In this document: positions 1 through 14,033 of the stretch, one piece after another | Numbering within the stretch: position 1 is the stretch's first letter | Layout of the letters: every line of letters starts with the position of its first letter | Origin: Siniperca chuatsi | Taxonomy: Eukaryota; Chordata; Actinopteri; Centrarchiformes; Sinipercidae | Reading direction: 5' to 3' | Assembly (NCBI RefSeq): GCF_020085105.1 | Contig: NC_058053.1 | Span: 14,966,888-15,030,887 of the forward strand | Length of the DNA stretch: 64,000 bases | Position numbers and translations under genes: made by a program | Notes under the pieces: generated by a model | What the model was told of the DNA's origin: nothing | Databases searched by the model: none | The model's input: the letters and a program-made list of their open reading frames with translations, nothing else

Positions 1-1310
1 TTGTTTACATACACACAGTCCAACTATTGTTCATAGTGTTTCAAGCATTATAACACAATGCTTATTATTGTTCCTGTTTGTGAAATTTCACATACGTTTT
101 GAGCATTGACTGACATCTGGAGGAGGCACACGCAGCCAGTTCTCTCCAGCCTAAAGCTTGCATTGTTTTTGTTTTCCCACATATTTTCCTGCCTGTTCTC
201 AAGAGCTGAGCCCTTACATTAAGACTGGTTGATTGTAAAGTTAAGGTGGAGCAAAACAAATTTTAGGAAAACATCTCAACCTTAAATTTTTGACTGCCCT
301 CCGAGATCTTAAATATTTTAAGATGATTGATGTACATATCCCCGTAGCATGTAATTTTTTTTAGCTGAATCATCCTACCTGCTGCAAAAAATTCAGGCTT
401 GTTTAGATGATCTACTCTATTTTACATTGTTTTAAATGTATAGATTTTACACAGCCCACTTGGACATTAATTGGCCTCCAAGGGATCCATTTTTGTGCCT
501 TTTTTTTCTAGTTGTAAATTTATGCTTGTGTTTTATAACAAGCTGTGTAGCCTTTTGTAAATCTGCTGAAAGTAACTGTAAAAAAAACCCAAACAGTTTG
601 CTTTAGTTGGGTTGTCCCGTAGAAATGACCCAATGATCTGCATGCTACTGAGGTGGTGCAGGTGGAAAGGGCATAGACTGGGGTCCACTGCCTCTCACTT
701 CTAAGCCGAGAGGAACTGTGTGATATACTACAGCGCCTGGTTAAATATCCTTCATTAGATAACTGTCACTAATGGTGTGGAAACAATTAGCACACTAATG
801 GGAATCTCATACCTGTAAATCATTTTATCCTGTTAAAGCACATTCTCGCTCTGCTCCAGTCTCTTTGGCTCATTTTCTGCCTTACACTGTTAAGTAGGAA
901 TGGTTGAAGGTGCCACTGAAGTGGCAATAGAGTTATGGCCTGCATTTTCTGTTCAGAAGTGTAATACTCTACACGAAATGACATGGAATTAACCTTTGTG
1001 TCGTTCATCTTTAAAATGTACTTCATTCGACCTGCACCAGGACATTCTCTGATTATATGATTCTGTTTCAAAATAATCAACGGTTGAGATTTCTACTTTA
1101 ATGTAATGGCAGGTGGAGGTTATCTTGCCGCTGCTTGTATTTATCAGGTACTGCACTCCTAACAGGAAGAGTAGTGCTGACCTGTTAATGGGAATATCTG
1201 TTATGGTGTTGCTTGCTCTGTGCTCACTGGGTTAACTGTATATTTTCATTAAAGAGTTAATCACTGCAGAATCGTGTTATCAGTTTCCTTTGACTTGACC
1301 ATCAGTATCC
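1..1310 (+). other. Non-coding; possible 3' UTR of a plus-strand neighbour
   Basis: No open frame here resembles a known protein. The stretch is AT-rich with T-runs and stop codons in all frames, and a variant polyadenylation hexamer ATTAAA lies near 1,249. In tetrapods CDCA7 sits on this side of SP3 and points toward it, so an end of cdca7 is a reasonable guess. That rests on synteny only; no CDCA7 coding sequence is visible. Confidence 0.2.
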
Positions 1311-3324
1311 AGAACAGTGGCAGCTGTAATTACTGTTATTGAAACATGGAAGAGAAATCCTGAATGCTAGTGGTGATTGAAGATCTTAAGGAGCGTGAAG
1401 GCTGGAAGTTTATTAACGTTTCCATCACTGTTGGCTAGCTACAGTCAGTGTTTATAGTAAAACTGACTAATGTTTTCTGGCTAAAAAGTTGACACTATCC
1501 TTGGACGGGGCGTCACTGAGCTGCCTGCACAAGCTTGAACGGGTCAGATAATCACAGTTTACAGCAGCACTAAGCTGCATTAAAGGCACTACACAAATAT
1601 ATTTGATTAACTGATCATTTCAAGTTTAAGGAAAGCATCTAGTATGTACACTGCTCTTGCACAATTTTGATGCTGCAAATAATTGCTTTCATTCATTCTC
1701 TTATATAATATTAAAATATTGAAATAAAACAACCATTACAATTTTACAGAGGACAATGTGACAGCTGACCAACTGTCCAAAGTCCAAAGTATTCAATTTA
1801 AAATGCTCTAATCCAGACAAATGCATAAAAGCCTCACATTTGAGAAGATGGAAATGAGTGAATGGCATTTTTGCATGATAAAAGACTCAAACAACTGATC
1901 AGTCCGATTGTTTCAGCACTAAAATCAGGGACATTAAATTAATAGCCAATTTACTTGCAACCATCGCTGCAGTATTTACGAAACAGAGGCAAATATAAAT
2001 TTTTTTACATTACACTATTCAGTAGAAAATGTCAGTGTGGCAGGCTGACTTGATGCCCTTGTGGTCTTGGTCTCACAGTGGCTCTGAGAGGATTTACTCT
2101 GTGTTCACACTAATAAGAAAAAGCACTAAAGTTCCTATCTGCTTCCGATTCAGGGGTCACCGTGGCTATCGTCAGAACACGGCTACAGGGACTGAATATG
2201 TGTTAGAAAGGTTTGTGGTGTTGGAGGAGGATGACTGTCAGCCTTTCAACATTATTGTCTATCCACAACTTTGTTGTTTACCTTCACTGTCCATGCCTTG
2301 ATCCATCTGTCCACAAAAAGTGGAGCAACACTCCATTACGGCCCCACCCTCACTGTCCTGCGTCCTGCCATTTGTTGAACAGAAATGTACATGGTGGTTT
2401 TAAATTCACATGAGATTTTACAAAACATCACATCACCTTATAAAACGATCTTATAACTGCTGCTCTGCTCTCCTTCAGCAAATGGATTGCAGATGCAGTG
2501 ATGAAAGTACCTGGTAAATGAAGAAAGCCACCCATAGTGACACCAGCAACACTTAAAGTGAACCAAATGTAGACTGCTGCTGACAGAAGTCCCACTGAGA
2601 TTCATGGAGGCAGTGAGAAACCTTTTGGATTATTCAGAAATATACAAGATGTAAATGGTAATTCATTTTAAGGTATAAAATAGTTTCAGCTGTGCACATA
2701 TATCATTTTAAAACCTGTGTGACAGACAAAAGGGTACCAACAACTGTCTGTACTGTCTGCACTGTAGAGGGATACACAAGTACTGTGTAGGAAAATGGCA
2801 AACAAACACAAGAGCACACAAAACATTAAAGACATTACAGTATGTAGGCCTAGATAACAAAAAACAAATCTGCCCTTCTACAGTATGACTACCACTATAT
2901 TTACACACCAGTGTATCACACACTCATGAACATTAATTCAGATAAAAATTCACACACACACACACACACGTACATTTTACTTCTCGCTTATTTGATATCA
3001 GAAACATAAGTAGAGTCCTGTGGTTCCTTTGAGCAAAGGATGACATGGTTGGCTCAGATTTGGGCTCAGTCTGTGGCTTCTTCAGAGAAATCCCTCGTTT
3101 CACATGAGACTGTTCGGGTCAGCAGTCTCACTTGAAAGGCTAGCACACACAAGAAGTCACGCAGCAGGTATGGCAATATTCTTTAGTTAAATTAAACATG
3201 TTTCTGCCATATAGTGGTCTTCACTGTCAAAGTTTAGCTAACTACCGAGCCCCAGTTTGAGCCTCTCATGTATTACTATTACAGTAAAGTCACAGAGATA
3301 AGCACCCAATTTTCCGAGAACATT
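1311..3324. other. Non-coding stretch, nothing recognised
   Basis: Only short chance frames are present. An AATAAA at about 1,722 is the one canonical plus-strand polyadenylation hexamer I noted. A short (CA)n run lies at 2,951-2,969. I see no exon flanked by credible splice sites. Confidence 0.5.
2951..2969. repeat. (CA)n microsatellite
   Basis: Uninterrupted CA dinucleotide run of about 19 bases. Confidence 0.9.
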
Positions 3325-3850
3325 TTTATCAGAAAAAATGCTTATTCTCTTTCTTGCTGAGAGTTAGGTGACAAAATTGATATCACACGTAGCTGTAGCC
3401 AACAGCAGGTTAGCTTAGCTTAGCATAAAGACTGGAAACGGGGGAAAACAATGGGTGTATTAAGGGCGAAACAGCTAACTTGAGCCTCCAAAGTTTACAA
3501 AATGCGCCTCATGTAGTGACTTCCTGGAGTCTCCCGTTGCTTGACAACCTGTGCCCGGCCAATAAATATTCTGGCACATAACTCCCCGTAAAACGGTGAA
3601 TTGTCATTTTAACACTTCAGGTTTGAATGGATTAAACAAATTACATATAACGTGTTAATTAGTGAGTTTTAGAGGAGGCTGTTGGTGGATTTTGTTACCT
3701 TCTAACAAGCTGTTTCCAGTCTTTATGCTAAGCTAACAGCAGCTGGCTCCAACTTCATATTTACTTTACAAACATGAGAGTGGTATCAATCCTCTGCTCT
3801 AACGCTCAGCAAGAAAGTGTATAAACTATTTCCCAAAATGTCAAACTATT
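3325..3850. mobile_element. Foldback/MITE-like element with long inverted arms
   Basis: Two arms of more than 100 bp face each other. The inner 20 bases TTAGCATAAAGACTGGAAAC at 3,420-3,439 recur as an exact reverse complement at 3,712-3,731. Further out, the 'ctttcttgctgagagtt' region near 3,350 mirrors 'gctcagcaagaaag' near 3,803. The ~270-bp centre ('agtgacttcctgg', 'cccgtaaaacggtgaattgtc') is one I recognise from a very abundant percomorph repeat. It has no coding capacity, so it would be non-autonomous. Superfamily and target duplication could not be settled, and the outer ends are approximate. Confidence 0.75.
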
Positions 3851-5526
3851 ATACGGTTTGAATTAGTCATTGATTAAGGCCTCTGTCACTTAACTATAGT
3901 CAAGTCAAGTGATTGAGCCATTTAATGGTATTTACTTGTGTGAGTGACTAAAGTAGCAGTGACTAAACTGTTCTGTAAAATAGCTCATAAAATTTGAAAT
4001 CAAAGAATTGTCGATTTACAAATCCAGTAAGTATTCTTCTGTCATTATTGCATATTCCTAATTAACTCTGTAAATCTAGTGTTTATTAATTACACAACTG
4101 TTGACATAATGAAACAAAACAATAAAATAAAATATTATTAACAAAGCAATATCACACATATACTGACACAACAATACACAACATTAAAATAATGCCTGGT
4201 CATATTTTGTTAGGAACACAACAATACAAAAAGAATATCCAGTTTATTAGATACATTTGTAGTATCTGTAAAAGTGTGTTATAATTTGTCCAGTCCCATT
4301 TAGATATATATGAGTAGAATATTATATCTGGAATACCTCTTTATATTATGCAATATATAAAGCACTAATTATGGCAAATAGCAAAAAATTACCATGCCGT
4401 TGAACTGACACCTCTCTGATGGAAAAACACAAGATTCACAGTAGGAGTAGGATTCATTGCAGGGTTTTTGTATTGTACTGCATTAATAAAATGGTATATG
4501 AATAAAATCATCATCATATGATACTTTTTAAGGCTACAGTATGAATACAACTTCTAATAAACAACCCCTCTTCTTCTATTTTTCCCTCCAAAAGGAACAT
4601 TTCAAAAACTATTATTAGTATAATAAAGATGCACTTGAAAATGCTAGTCTTGTATTAAATACCAATGATCATCCACTTTGGGGTGATGAATATTTAGGGA
4701 AGTAATTGTTTACAACGCTCAAGCATTGAGCTGATCTGGTAATCAGGCTATGAAATACAATATTTATTCATTAGAGCAGATTTAATGAGGCCTTGCGGCG
4801 CTAATTATGAAAACCAGTGTGGCAGTAAATGAGTAGCGCACGGTGGCGGGCTGCGGGGTACCTGTAAGGAGGGACTGGGGGTTGAAGTGCCCTGAGTGCC
4901 ATGGCACACTGAGCAGCAACACACAGCCCTGACTGTGGCTGTCCAGCCCACAGCTATACATCACCGGACCTGCAGACAGGTCGCAGATGGGCCCCACATC
5001 CCTGCATGCCCGGCTGTCCTACCTCCAGGAATTAAGGCTGGATTTCCCCAAAGCATCTTAACATCCAGATTATCTTGCACGATTTTATTGCACGTCAACA
5101 GACAAGAAAGCAGAAAATATCAGTATAGTGGTGCTTCAGGTGGATGTGCTCAACGCAGCAAGGCTTTTAAACATTGTTTCACTGATATTCTGCCAGCCAT
5201 AAAGCTGAAGCAGGTTGAACGCTTATTCTGCAGTTTCTATTTGTATGCAGGTGTGGAGATATGTGGTAGGATTTCACAGCATAATATGGGTTTTGATTGA
5301 CTGATATTTTCATTTATGGCTGCAGGGTAGCGTGAAGACTGTTAATTTGCTTGGGAGTCCTGCAGGTCTACGGTGATTGTAGGAGAGCCAGAAGAAAAGC
5401 TGAATAAATGAAACTCACAGGGCACAATCACAATCTGTGGGTCAAAATCAACTGATTAGTTATAATTTAGAATCAATCTGTCAGGCCTCTGTAATAAACA
5501 CTCTTTCAGGCTTGCTGCTTAATAAC

Positions 5527-5582
5527 TGGCTTTACATGGTGCAAATGTAACATGGTCCACCATGGTACACCATGTAAAGCCA
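5527..5582. repeat. Perfect 15-bp inverted repeat (hairpin)
   Basis: The arm TGGCTTTACATGGTG at 5,527-5,541 is exactly complementary to CACCATGTAAAGCCA at 5,568-5,582. The 26-base loop contains a further short palindrome (CATGG...CCATG). It could be the core of a small foldback element or a chance cruciform. Confidence 0.7.
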
Positions 5583-7035
5583 CATTATTGCAATTAATAC
5601 ATGCAAGATACTTGGGTAATACTAATATAATGTAACATTAAGATAAAATGATGCGTTAGATTGACTGTTCCTACTTTTTGAATGCAGCTCAGCAAGACAA
5701 CTTTCCACAGAAGAATCTCCCTCTGGCTCTGACCTCTACATCCCAGAATGTGTAGTGAGGAGAGTGCTGTTAAATGCACAGTGAGTGACTCTGGGTGGCA
5801 GGAGGCTTATGACATGTTCCTTTCCTCCTGCTCCAGCCTGCAAAGTGATGGAAACAGCAGTTTGGTCCAGGTGTCAGGGACATTATCAAAGAAAAGGGCT
5901 GCCTGCAGTTGCTCCATCTCACAGGAAATTGCCAACTCACCCTAACAAAGAAAGGCATAAGTGCACTTGCTGCTGCCTTCAAGGGGAGCGTGATAAGATG
6001 ACATTATAAATACAGAATTGTTCATGGCGGTGGAGGGGTAGGCACATCAGGAAGCTGAACTTGACAATTCTGTTTTTCATGTGCACTGTTTAAAACCTTT
6101 ATGGGTTTATCTAAAACAAAATCAGCTGCTTATCCATTTGGAATTCATACATTTCGTAAACATGTTAAACTGTAATTGTGGGTGTTTGTACTTAAAATAC
6201 TCAAAACTGCAGCTTCACGTAGTTTACAAGTTCAGTTCCAGTAGGAGTGAGACAACTGACAACTGATGATACTAAACATATGAAAATTATGCTAATAATC
6301 TCATGCACGCTTTATATACAGTGAGTGTGCAGTATACAGTAAGTATAAGGTGAGCTGTAAATAATAAAGAAGATCAAATTTTCATTTTGCACATTTTGCA
6401 CAATATACAACACAGTAAGAATAATTAGTGATGTTAATTGCATATTTCATTGGACACAAAGTATTTGCTTTGCAGTGGTCACCAAAAACATTGTCAAAAA
6501 GATTTTTAAAAAAAGAATATAAGCCTCCAAAATAGATGCTAACGATCTATCAATGCTGATAATAAATTATGTGGACATACTGTAATGTAACTGCTTCTTA
6601 TCATGTGGAGAGTTCAGTCTCCTGACACATAGTTCTCCATGACACCTGAGGGGGGAGCTCTAATACAGGCAACTTGCTGCGCTTCATCTTCCTTCAACTT
6701 TCAACAAGTCTTCAGGAGTGGAGGAGAAAAGTGAAAGGGCTCTCAGAGCTTCACCTCACACATCACATACATTTAATCAAATAAAAAAGATACTGAGAGC
6801 ACAAATATGCTGCTCTGCAAACCAGGAAACACTCAAACAGTCATATAATACAGTGCATTTTAGTCCACCTCATGTCTTTAAAGAGGAGGTTGTGGCATTT
6901 TTTTGTACCTGCGGCATCAGAGCCGAATATTCAACAATGTGACAGGATGACAGGATGACATTGTCTGCGCACAGTATTGTGAAACTTCACATTAAATTCT
7001 CTAAAGGAATCCAGCAGCACACTTGGACTGTTGGA

Positions 7036-7060
7036 GGGGGAGGGGAAGGAGGGGTGGGGG
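7036..7060 (+). other. G-rich tract, possible G-quadruplex
   Basis: Four runs of four or more G separated by short A/G or T linkers. This fits the usual G-quadruplex pattern on the plus strand. No gene is adjacent. Confidence 0.55.
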
Positions 7061-10000
7061 TAATTATGACCAGGGGAACACAGGGCTGTAATCTGTAAAT
7101 CTATTCTTACCCTAAGTGAGAACTGGTACATTGGATTGATTTTATTGAGATCATACATTATAAATGGAGCATGGAGGAGCTTACAGCCTTGAGATGGTGG
7201 TGCTCACGTGCTTCATTAATTTTTACTTCATTAACTCTCTCCTTCAGACCCTTCAACACACAATTCATTGCTGGCCATGAATCCAGGCTACAGGCAAACG
7301 GACAAGCCCGGGACGACTTTCAGTGGAGTGGATACACTGAGTAATGCTGTCAAAACAAATCAGTAACACATGAAATATACATAACCTCAGATCAATCCGT
7401 ATTCATGTGCGAGGTCACTTCTTTCGAGCCTGTGGCTTTACATTAAAAAAAGACATGTTCATAAAGAATAAAAGTGCTCATTCCAGTCAGAATAAGATGA
7501 AGTGCTGTATCAATTTAGCTATCAAAAAGTCATTACAGCCACAGAAACAAAAGCATAGAAACAAAAAATCTTCTCCGGAAACTGAGGAGAAAGAGTTCTC
7601 TAGAAATCTTATACATACAGTGTTTCTTGTTAATTCTGCTTTAACAATATAAAATCCGGCTATTGACAACAGGGCATTTTGGACCAATTATGAATGTCAC
7701 TATCATTTTCAAAATGCATCAGTGGCTGGTTAAAACCCAGCGTGATAATTACAGACCCTCACCCTTGTGATAGCTACAGTATTCCTGCAGTGTGTTTACT
7801 TACTTACTTCTGTGCTTACCGCTTACAAAGCAATAGGTGTTGCAGCAGTTTTTTGTTTCACAGCAAGGATTTTCAAAAATCCCTGTGGGCCCTTTAGAAT
7901 GGACCATTTGTTTAATATTATAGCCTTAAACCCAACAATATCAATCAGTCATGAAAGCACCTATGCATGCTGCTCTGCCCTGCGTCACCATTAACTCCAG
8001 ACAAGTGATGGCCTTCGCTGGTTTGCAAGGCGGGAGAAGGGAGGGGTGTTAGGAGGTAAAGAGGGATAAGTGGATGGTGTCTGTGCGCTTTAGACTTTTT
8101 TCTTTTTAGTGATTGATCTATTCAGCAACAATGGGAGTGTGTGTGTGTCGTTGTGACATCAACAGTGGATGCAGAACTCCTGAGAAAAGTTGGAGTGAGA
8201 CTTGGTGAGAGTGTGTTTGGTGTTTTAACTGAAGCTAAAGGTGAGAAACAGCCTGTGGCAGTGAGCCACAGCTGGACAGTTTGTCAGTCTGAAATAAGAT
8301 GTGCATCATTTGAGATTACTTTAAAGATCCCCTCCAGACATGTTTTAAGACATATAAAAATACTCTTCTTGGAATAATAATTTGTGTCTGACATGTTTTT
8401 TCCACCAAAAAGTTAAATTACCTCGTTAAGAATTCTTAAAAGCACATCTACTTCTTCTCCCTCGTTGAAAAATCCAGAATCTGTGAATATGCAAATATGT
8501 TTCATTTCAAAAGTTTAACTATTGGGCACAAGATGCCTCCTACTTCATTGAAAAGTCCAGCCTCAGTGTATTTATGAAGTAGGTTTTTGGACCATGACTG
8601 GCTGCCAAACTAGTTGCAGGCTCAGAGAAACTTTCTTCCTTCAGCAGATGGAAAAGACTCTTCTAGTGTCAAACTCTGCACATACATCATTCTGCACAGT
8701 GAAGATCAAACATCCATATGAAGAAACAATAAGCAAGACACAAATCTGATATTAAAGATATGATTGATATGATGACACATTTTCTATAAGGATATAATGT
8801 ACGTAAATGCTGAATCTGAGGCTTTTCAAGCACAGCATTTGTATGTAGCTGAGTGCACCTGTGTTGAATATCATATGGACGCTGTGAAGTTGTTCATGCT
8901 TCAAACCTGTAGTCAGACTCTTCCCCCACTGAGCATGAGAACAGCACACATCAGTGAGCAGGCACTAAGTGCTTTTCCTCCGAGGCAGCATAAACTTCTT
9001 AACATTTCAAATCTGTTACGACAGCTGTCCCGGAGAACATTTGTGAGATCTGTTTCACCACACATGTTGAAATGATGATTCCCTCATTACATTTGCCATC
9101 AAACAATATCTCCAAAGCTAACAGTTGACAAAATCTAGTTAAAGCATTCAGGGAAAGCTCTTAAAGGAAGAATTAATGGGAGCAAAAGAAAAACAGCTCT
9201 GAGACAATTAGCACCAGAGACCACTCTATAATCTTAAGATTATTTTCACCACTTAAAAGCAGCACACATGGTTTGTATTGTGGCGGGGCAAAACGAACAA
9301 CACTTGAGTGGATTTGATTTAGTCTCCTTAATCTGCATTTCCTTTAACATGCCTTTCTTCTGTTCCAAAATGTCAGCGTTGATCAAATCCAGCTGGAATA
9401 AGCCAGTGTGTGTCATCCCAGTTGCAAAATCTTTCAGAAGATTTTTCCCAAGAGGACAGAATAAAGCATTTGGTCTGCGGCACATTTCTAGTTGTCGCCT
9501 GTGATATTAAACGTTTAGTTAATTTTTCTTTGTGTGTTTTTGTGCGTAAATCCTCCATCCATCTTATTAGTTTCCCTATTATAGTATGTATAAATGTTGC
9601 AAAGATTTAGCCCACATTAGAAACATTATTATTCAGATCAAAACTCTATTCAATCTATTTTCACACAAAAAGAGTAAAACATCGAAGACCTCCACAGTAA
9701 ATATATAGAGACGTCTTGTTGATGACCCAAAAACAGACGATCTATTCTCCCTGTATGAAATTATGAGTTAAAATTGAGTGAAATTAATCTACAATTCATT
9801 TTTCTGGAGAACCCCCAGGGCACACCGAAGGGCCCATAGGGGTTCCCAGACCTCACTTTGAGAACCACTATATTGGATCTGGTTAACAGAAACATCCCAA
9901 AGCTATGTTCATTTAAATAACACATTGTATTTTTTGTGGATTAAAAAAAAACTGTAATTGCAAAATCTGAAATTTAACCCTGGGGCTGGTTGCTTAACCA

Positions 10001-13000
10001 AACATGCTTTGGCTGGTTAGGCTTAGTCACAGAGGAAATGTCTGGCACAAAGATTGAATTTGTTCTCTCTGAAGTCAAAGGCAGGAAAACAATTAAGTGT
10101 CTGCCGCACATTTCACTGTGTACCACTTGACACAGTTTTTCACATCACTGGGGCAATTGTCTGCAGAGAGCGACGAGACAAAGCCATTACTTCCAATGTC
10201 TCAAAAAGATGTCATTGTTATTTTCTGATTTTGAAACATTTCAATTAAGCCACTGATGGAGATAATAAACATAATGGTGTGAGACTTGCACTGTTGTCTT
10301 TTGTGCTGTCACGTCCATTTTCAGGATGGTTACTGCTGTTAAACTAGAGGTGCATCAGAAGGAGCTTTGGTCCCAGAGGTAGATAGGTGTGTGTGTGTCT
10401 GTGTGTCGCTATCCTCCAAAGCCCCTTCCCCTTCTCAACCTTCGTCTTTCATTCAACGTCGGGTCCTTTCAAAACAAGGTGAAGTTCAGCAAAGTTTCGC
10501 TGCAGAGATGATCAAACAGTCATATCACTAATGGCGATGGGTGACAGGGCCAGTGAATACAGATCAGCTTTAATTGTGGTGGGTCTTACTGCCACTGTCT
10601 GTCAATCTGAGCCTTTGAATTGGTGAAAATTTGCTCTGTTCATTCTGTTAAATGACGTATCCAATTAAATGCTTTAGAATTCATGATCTTCAGTCAAGGT
10701 TAAATGAAAGCAGTTACTCCTGTCAGTAAGGTGATTAAAAGCTGACTACATCAGGCACATTTTGTGCAAAAATTTAAATTTGGAACTAAAGCATGAATCT
10801 TTATTCATTATGTGCAGTCCTGCTACATAAATGTCCAGCACAGTCGCTCTTAATCACCTTGTTCATTTTAAATCTCACTTTAGTCCTTTTTATTAAAAGG
10901 CATCCTGGTATTCAAATTATAGTGTTTTGCATATTCAGATTAAACTGTGGACAAAGACCTTTCTCAACAGCAAATATGCTTTTAAAAAGCACTTTTGTTT
11001 TTGTTATTTTTTATGCTGCAAATTCAGATGTTTGTTATGGAAAAAAAGGCAGGTTAAGACCCTTCAAAGTTCCATTTCTTGATATCCAGCCAGTTTAATA
11101 TAATGCAAAATAATATTTGTCCCATTACCTCTTTAACTTTATGATTGAAGGGAAAGAGGAACTCCTGCTCAGCAAAACAAAGAAAAAGGTTTTTGACAAT
11201 TGGTTTAAATGGACAAGTGCACCACAGCAAGGAAATTAATTTTCTCCCAGCAAGATGAATGTTGTACCAGGTTATTAATGAGCATATAATGTGCTTGTGC
11301 AAGTAAGTTTTCTGTGTCGTTGTGATAAATGTGACGATGGAGGTGAAGAGCATGTTGACTAATGAGTATTGTACAGGGATCTGATCTCGGTGCCCACTGG
11401 GGAGAAAGCCACCGTCTGGATTTCAAACATCACATGATGTTAATATCCCGAGGTCCACCAGTCAAGCTGCTTGTTAAAGAATCACCTCTGTCATTTCTAC
11501 ATTCCCTCTGACCCATGTAGCTCCAGGTTCAGTTTATACTGTATGTAACTTAATGTTATGTACGTACAGCTTCTTGTGTGATTGTATTTCCTTTGAAACA
11601 GCATTAACTGGTAATGTGAAGTCCGAATCAAAGTCCTCCTCACCCCAGTGAGGCTGTAACCTTTAGTAACTGTTAGTAGCTAATGAGACAACAAATGTTC
11701 TAGCTTAAGGATTTAAAGCTTAACAAGTCAGTGAGCACTTCTCTAAGTAAAAAAAAACCTGGCAAATTAAAATGACTTTTCACGAAAAAACGTTCACTAA
11801 AACTCCAATGTGTAAACCTCCATGTGAATATACTACATTTAGGACTCACGTTTGTTTTAATATGAAAACCTGAGATTTACTATTTCCAAAATTACATTAG
11901 GGTAATTTACCTATAGGTTATTTGCTTGCAGATGAAGTTATGTTTTCACATGTAAAGCATATATTATCAAATGGAAATGGAAGATGAAAAAAAAAAGTTT
12001 GACATTATTGTTCTCTTCATCTTTTTCACGCATAGCCAAATACAACATGGAAAAACATTTTTTCATATAAAATCTCAAAATATGTCCACATGTGATTTTA
12101 ATTCACGTTTGTGTTCACATGAAACAAGAAACGTAAAAAAGTAAAATGGCTGAGAATGAGCCACAATTGTGAGATGTCTTCATATATCTAAAGTTGCTTT
12201 ATGCATGAATGGCTAAAATTTAAAAGCGATCATATGAACGATGTCAATATGGCTCTTGTTAGCACAGAGTGTGGTGCAACTTGTGGTCAAAGTTATGAGA
12301 GAGAAAGAATGCAGCAGCAGACAAACATTAATGGGAACAAAATGAAACCTGCATAGGTTCCTTTATTCAGTCCTTTAGATACATAATAGGGCACAGGCCT
12401 GAGGGCCAAGATGCACATTTGAATGACTGCCAAATACATAAACTAGGCTCACTCAGGGGTTCATGGTGAATAAATAAGCTGTGGATTACATCAAATCTCT
12501 TCTCAAACCACTACTCCTGCACACCACTCCCAGTGTGGAGACCATTTAAACTCTAGAAGGGGCCAAACATCAGCAGTTGGTCTCCTTTAAACAAGTCTGA
12601 CTAGAGTAGAAAAATAAATAAAGCCTCCGGCGCTCTACTTTAATGTATTCAATTAACTGGGGTCCCTCTAGAGAACTCCAGCGCACACTTGGATAAAGAG
12701 AGAGCATATCGCCTGGAGATGAATACGCTGAATGCACTCATTCTGAAGACCATGATTGGAAATCTTCCTCAACAGGTTCTTACTTAATTAAACTTCCCTT
12801 CATCTGACTTTCTGTCGCTTTCGAGGTAAAATTGGGAGAGGCATATTGAAAGCCAGGGAAACTTTGTTCACTATTGCATGTTGTTTACAGGGCAATTCGG
12901 GGGACTTGTAGGGCCTGTGATAACCTCCACCGTCACTGTGGAAAGTCAACTCAGCCTGAAAGAACAGAGAAGTATATAAAATCTCCAATTCAATCATAGA

Positions 13001-14007
13001 CAATTATGTGGTGAAATGAGAGAAATTCAGCAGCCGTCAAGTCTAAGTGGGAGGGATAATTATCTGGCAGTCATTACTGCTCCCATAATAGCATTTAACG
13101 ACATTCATATACTGTATGAACATATTGCGCTTGCTGGAAACATGTAAGTTGAAAATAATCAGACCAGCCATTTCTTGAAAATATATGAAATCCTCTGTAT
13201 GCTGAGAAATGTTCATAATGTCCTTGAGTGAATTATGTATGTTAGTGTGAAATGTATCTAATTATCTCAGATATATCTCGTGAGAATCCATTCAGCATCC
13301 CTTTGTACCTTTTTTCCCCCTCTGCAGCCCCATTGTGCAGCAAAGCCCCAACAGAGTTTCCTATCTATTAAAATCAATCTCTCATCACATCACCTACATC
13401 CACCATTTGCACTTTTTCCATAACACATCAACTTCATCAAGCTCATTAAGTGTCATTATTAGCTATTTATTGTTATCTCCCTCAATGTAGCGCTGACAGG
13501 TCCACCCCGCCCACGCGTGTCCCCCCTGATACCGGGACCTTTGCTTGTCACAACGGCTCTGCACTCAGTTCTAATTGGCCTTTATTGTGTTGTTCTCGCC
13601 AAGACAGACGTTGCATCATTTTGCTCCACAAGTTTTACATCTACATCACATCTCTTCACTGCAGTTGAAGTTGCTAAAACAAATCCTGTGAGGAAATAAT
13701 ACACCGACATGAAGACATATTTTCTTTAATAGCTGGGAATATGGTGCAAGGATGTGAACAATGGGCATGGAGAAGGTGCCCCAGATTCCTTTTGTGTTTA
13801 AGTGTGGTGTTAAACACTGTGGACGCTCCTTAATGCAGCATGGCGAATGTATTTCCACAGCTGTCAGGGTGATGGACAGAGGGGCGAGTCTCTCCATTGC
13901 AGTGGCATGCTTCTACCTGCACACAATAGACCTGCAGGATGGGAGTGGAGACTGATGAGAGAGAGGGAGAAAGGAGGGTGGATATATGTGTGTTTCTGTG
14001 GAGGAAA

Positions 14008-14033
14008 GGGGTGGGGTGGGGGGGTGGGGGGGG
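14008..14033 (+). other. G-tract array, strong G-quadruplex candidate
   Basis: Four G-runs (4, 4, 7 and 8 bases by direct reading) separated by single T residues. Single-nucleotide loops give the most stable class of G-quadruplex. The site lies in intergenic DNA about 0.6 kb left of the hAT-type MITE. Confidence 0.7.

Noticed and set aside
4896..5300. 134-aa plus-strand open frame
   Set aside because: No family resemblance; starts at a non-ATG-like context and has no supporting signals. Treated as chance.
6940..6962. Short GACAGGAT tandem repeat
   Set aside because: Only about two and a half units; expected by chance or replication slippage.
9800..9875. Repeat-like text 'ctcactttgagaaccacta'
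   Set aside because: It resembles the end of a common fish repeat, but I could not find the other end or a second copy here, so it is not annotated.
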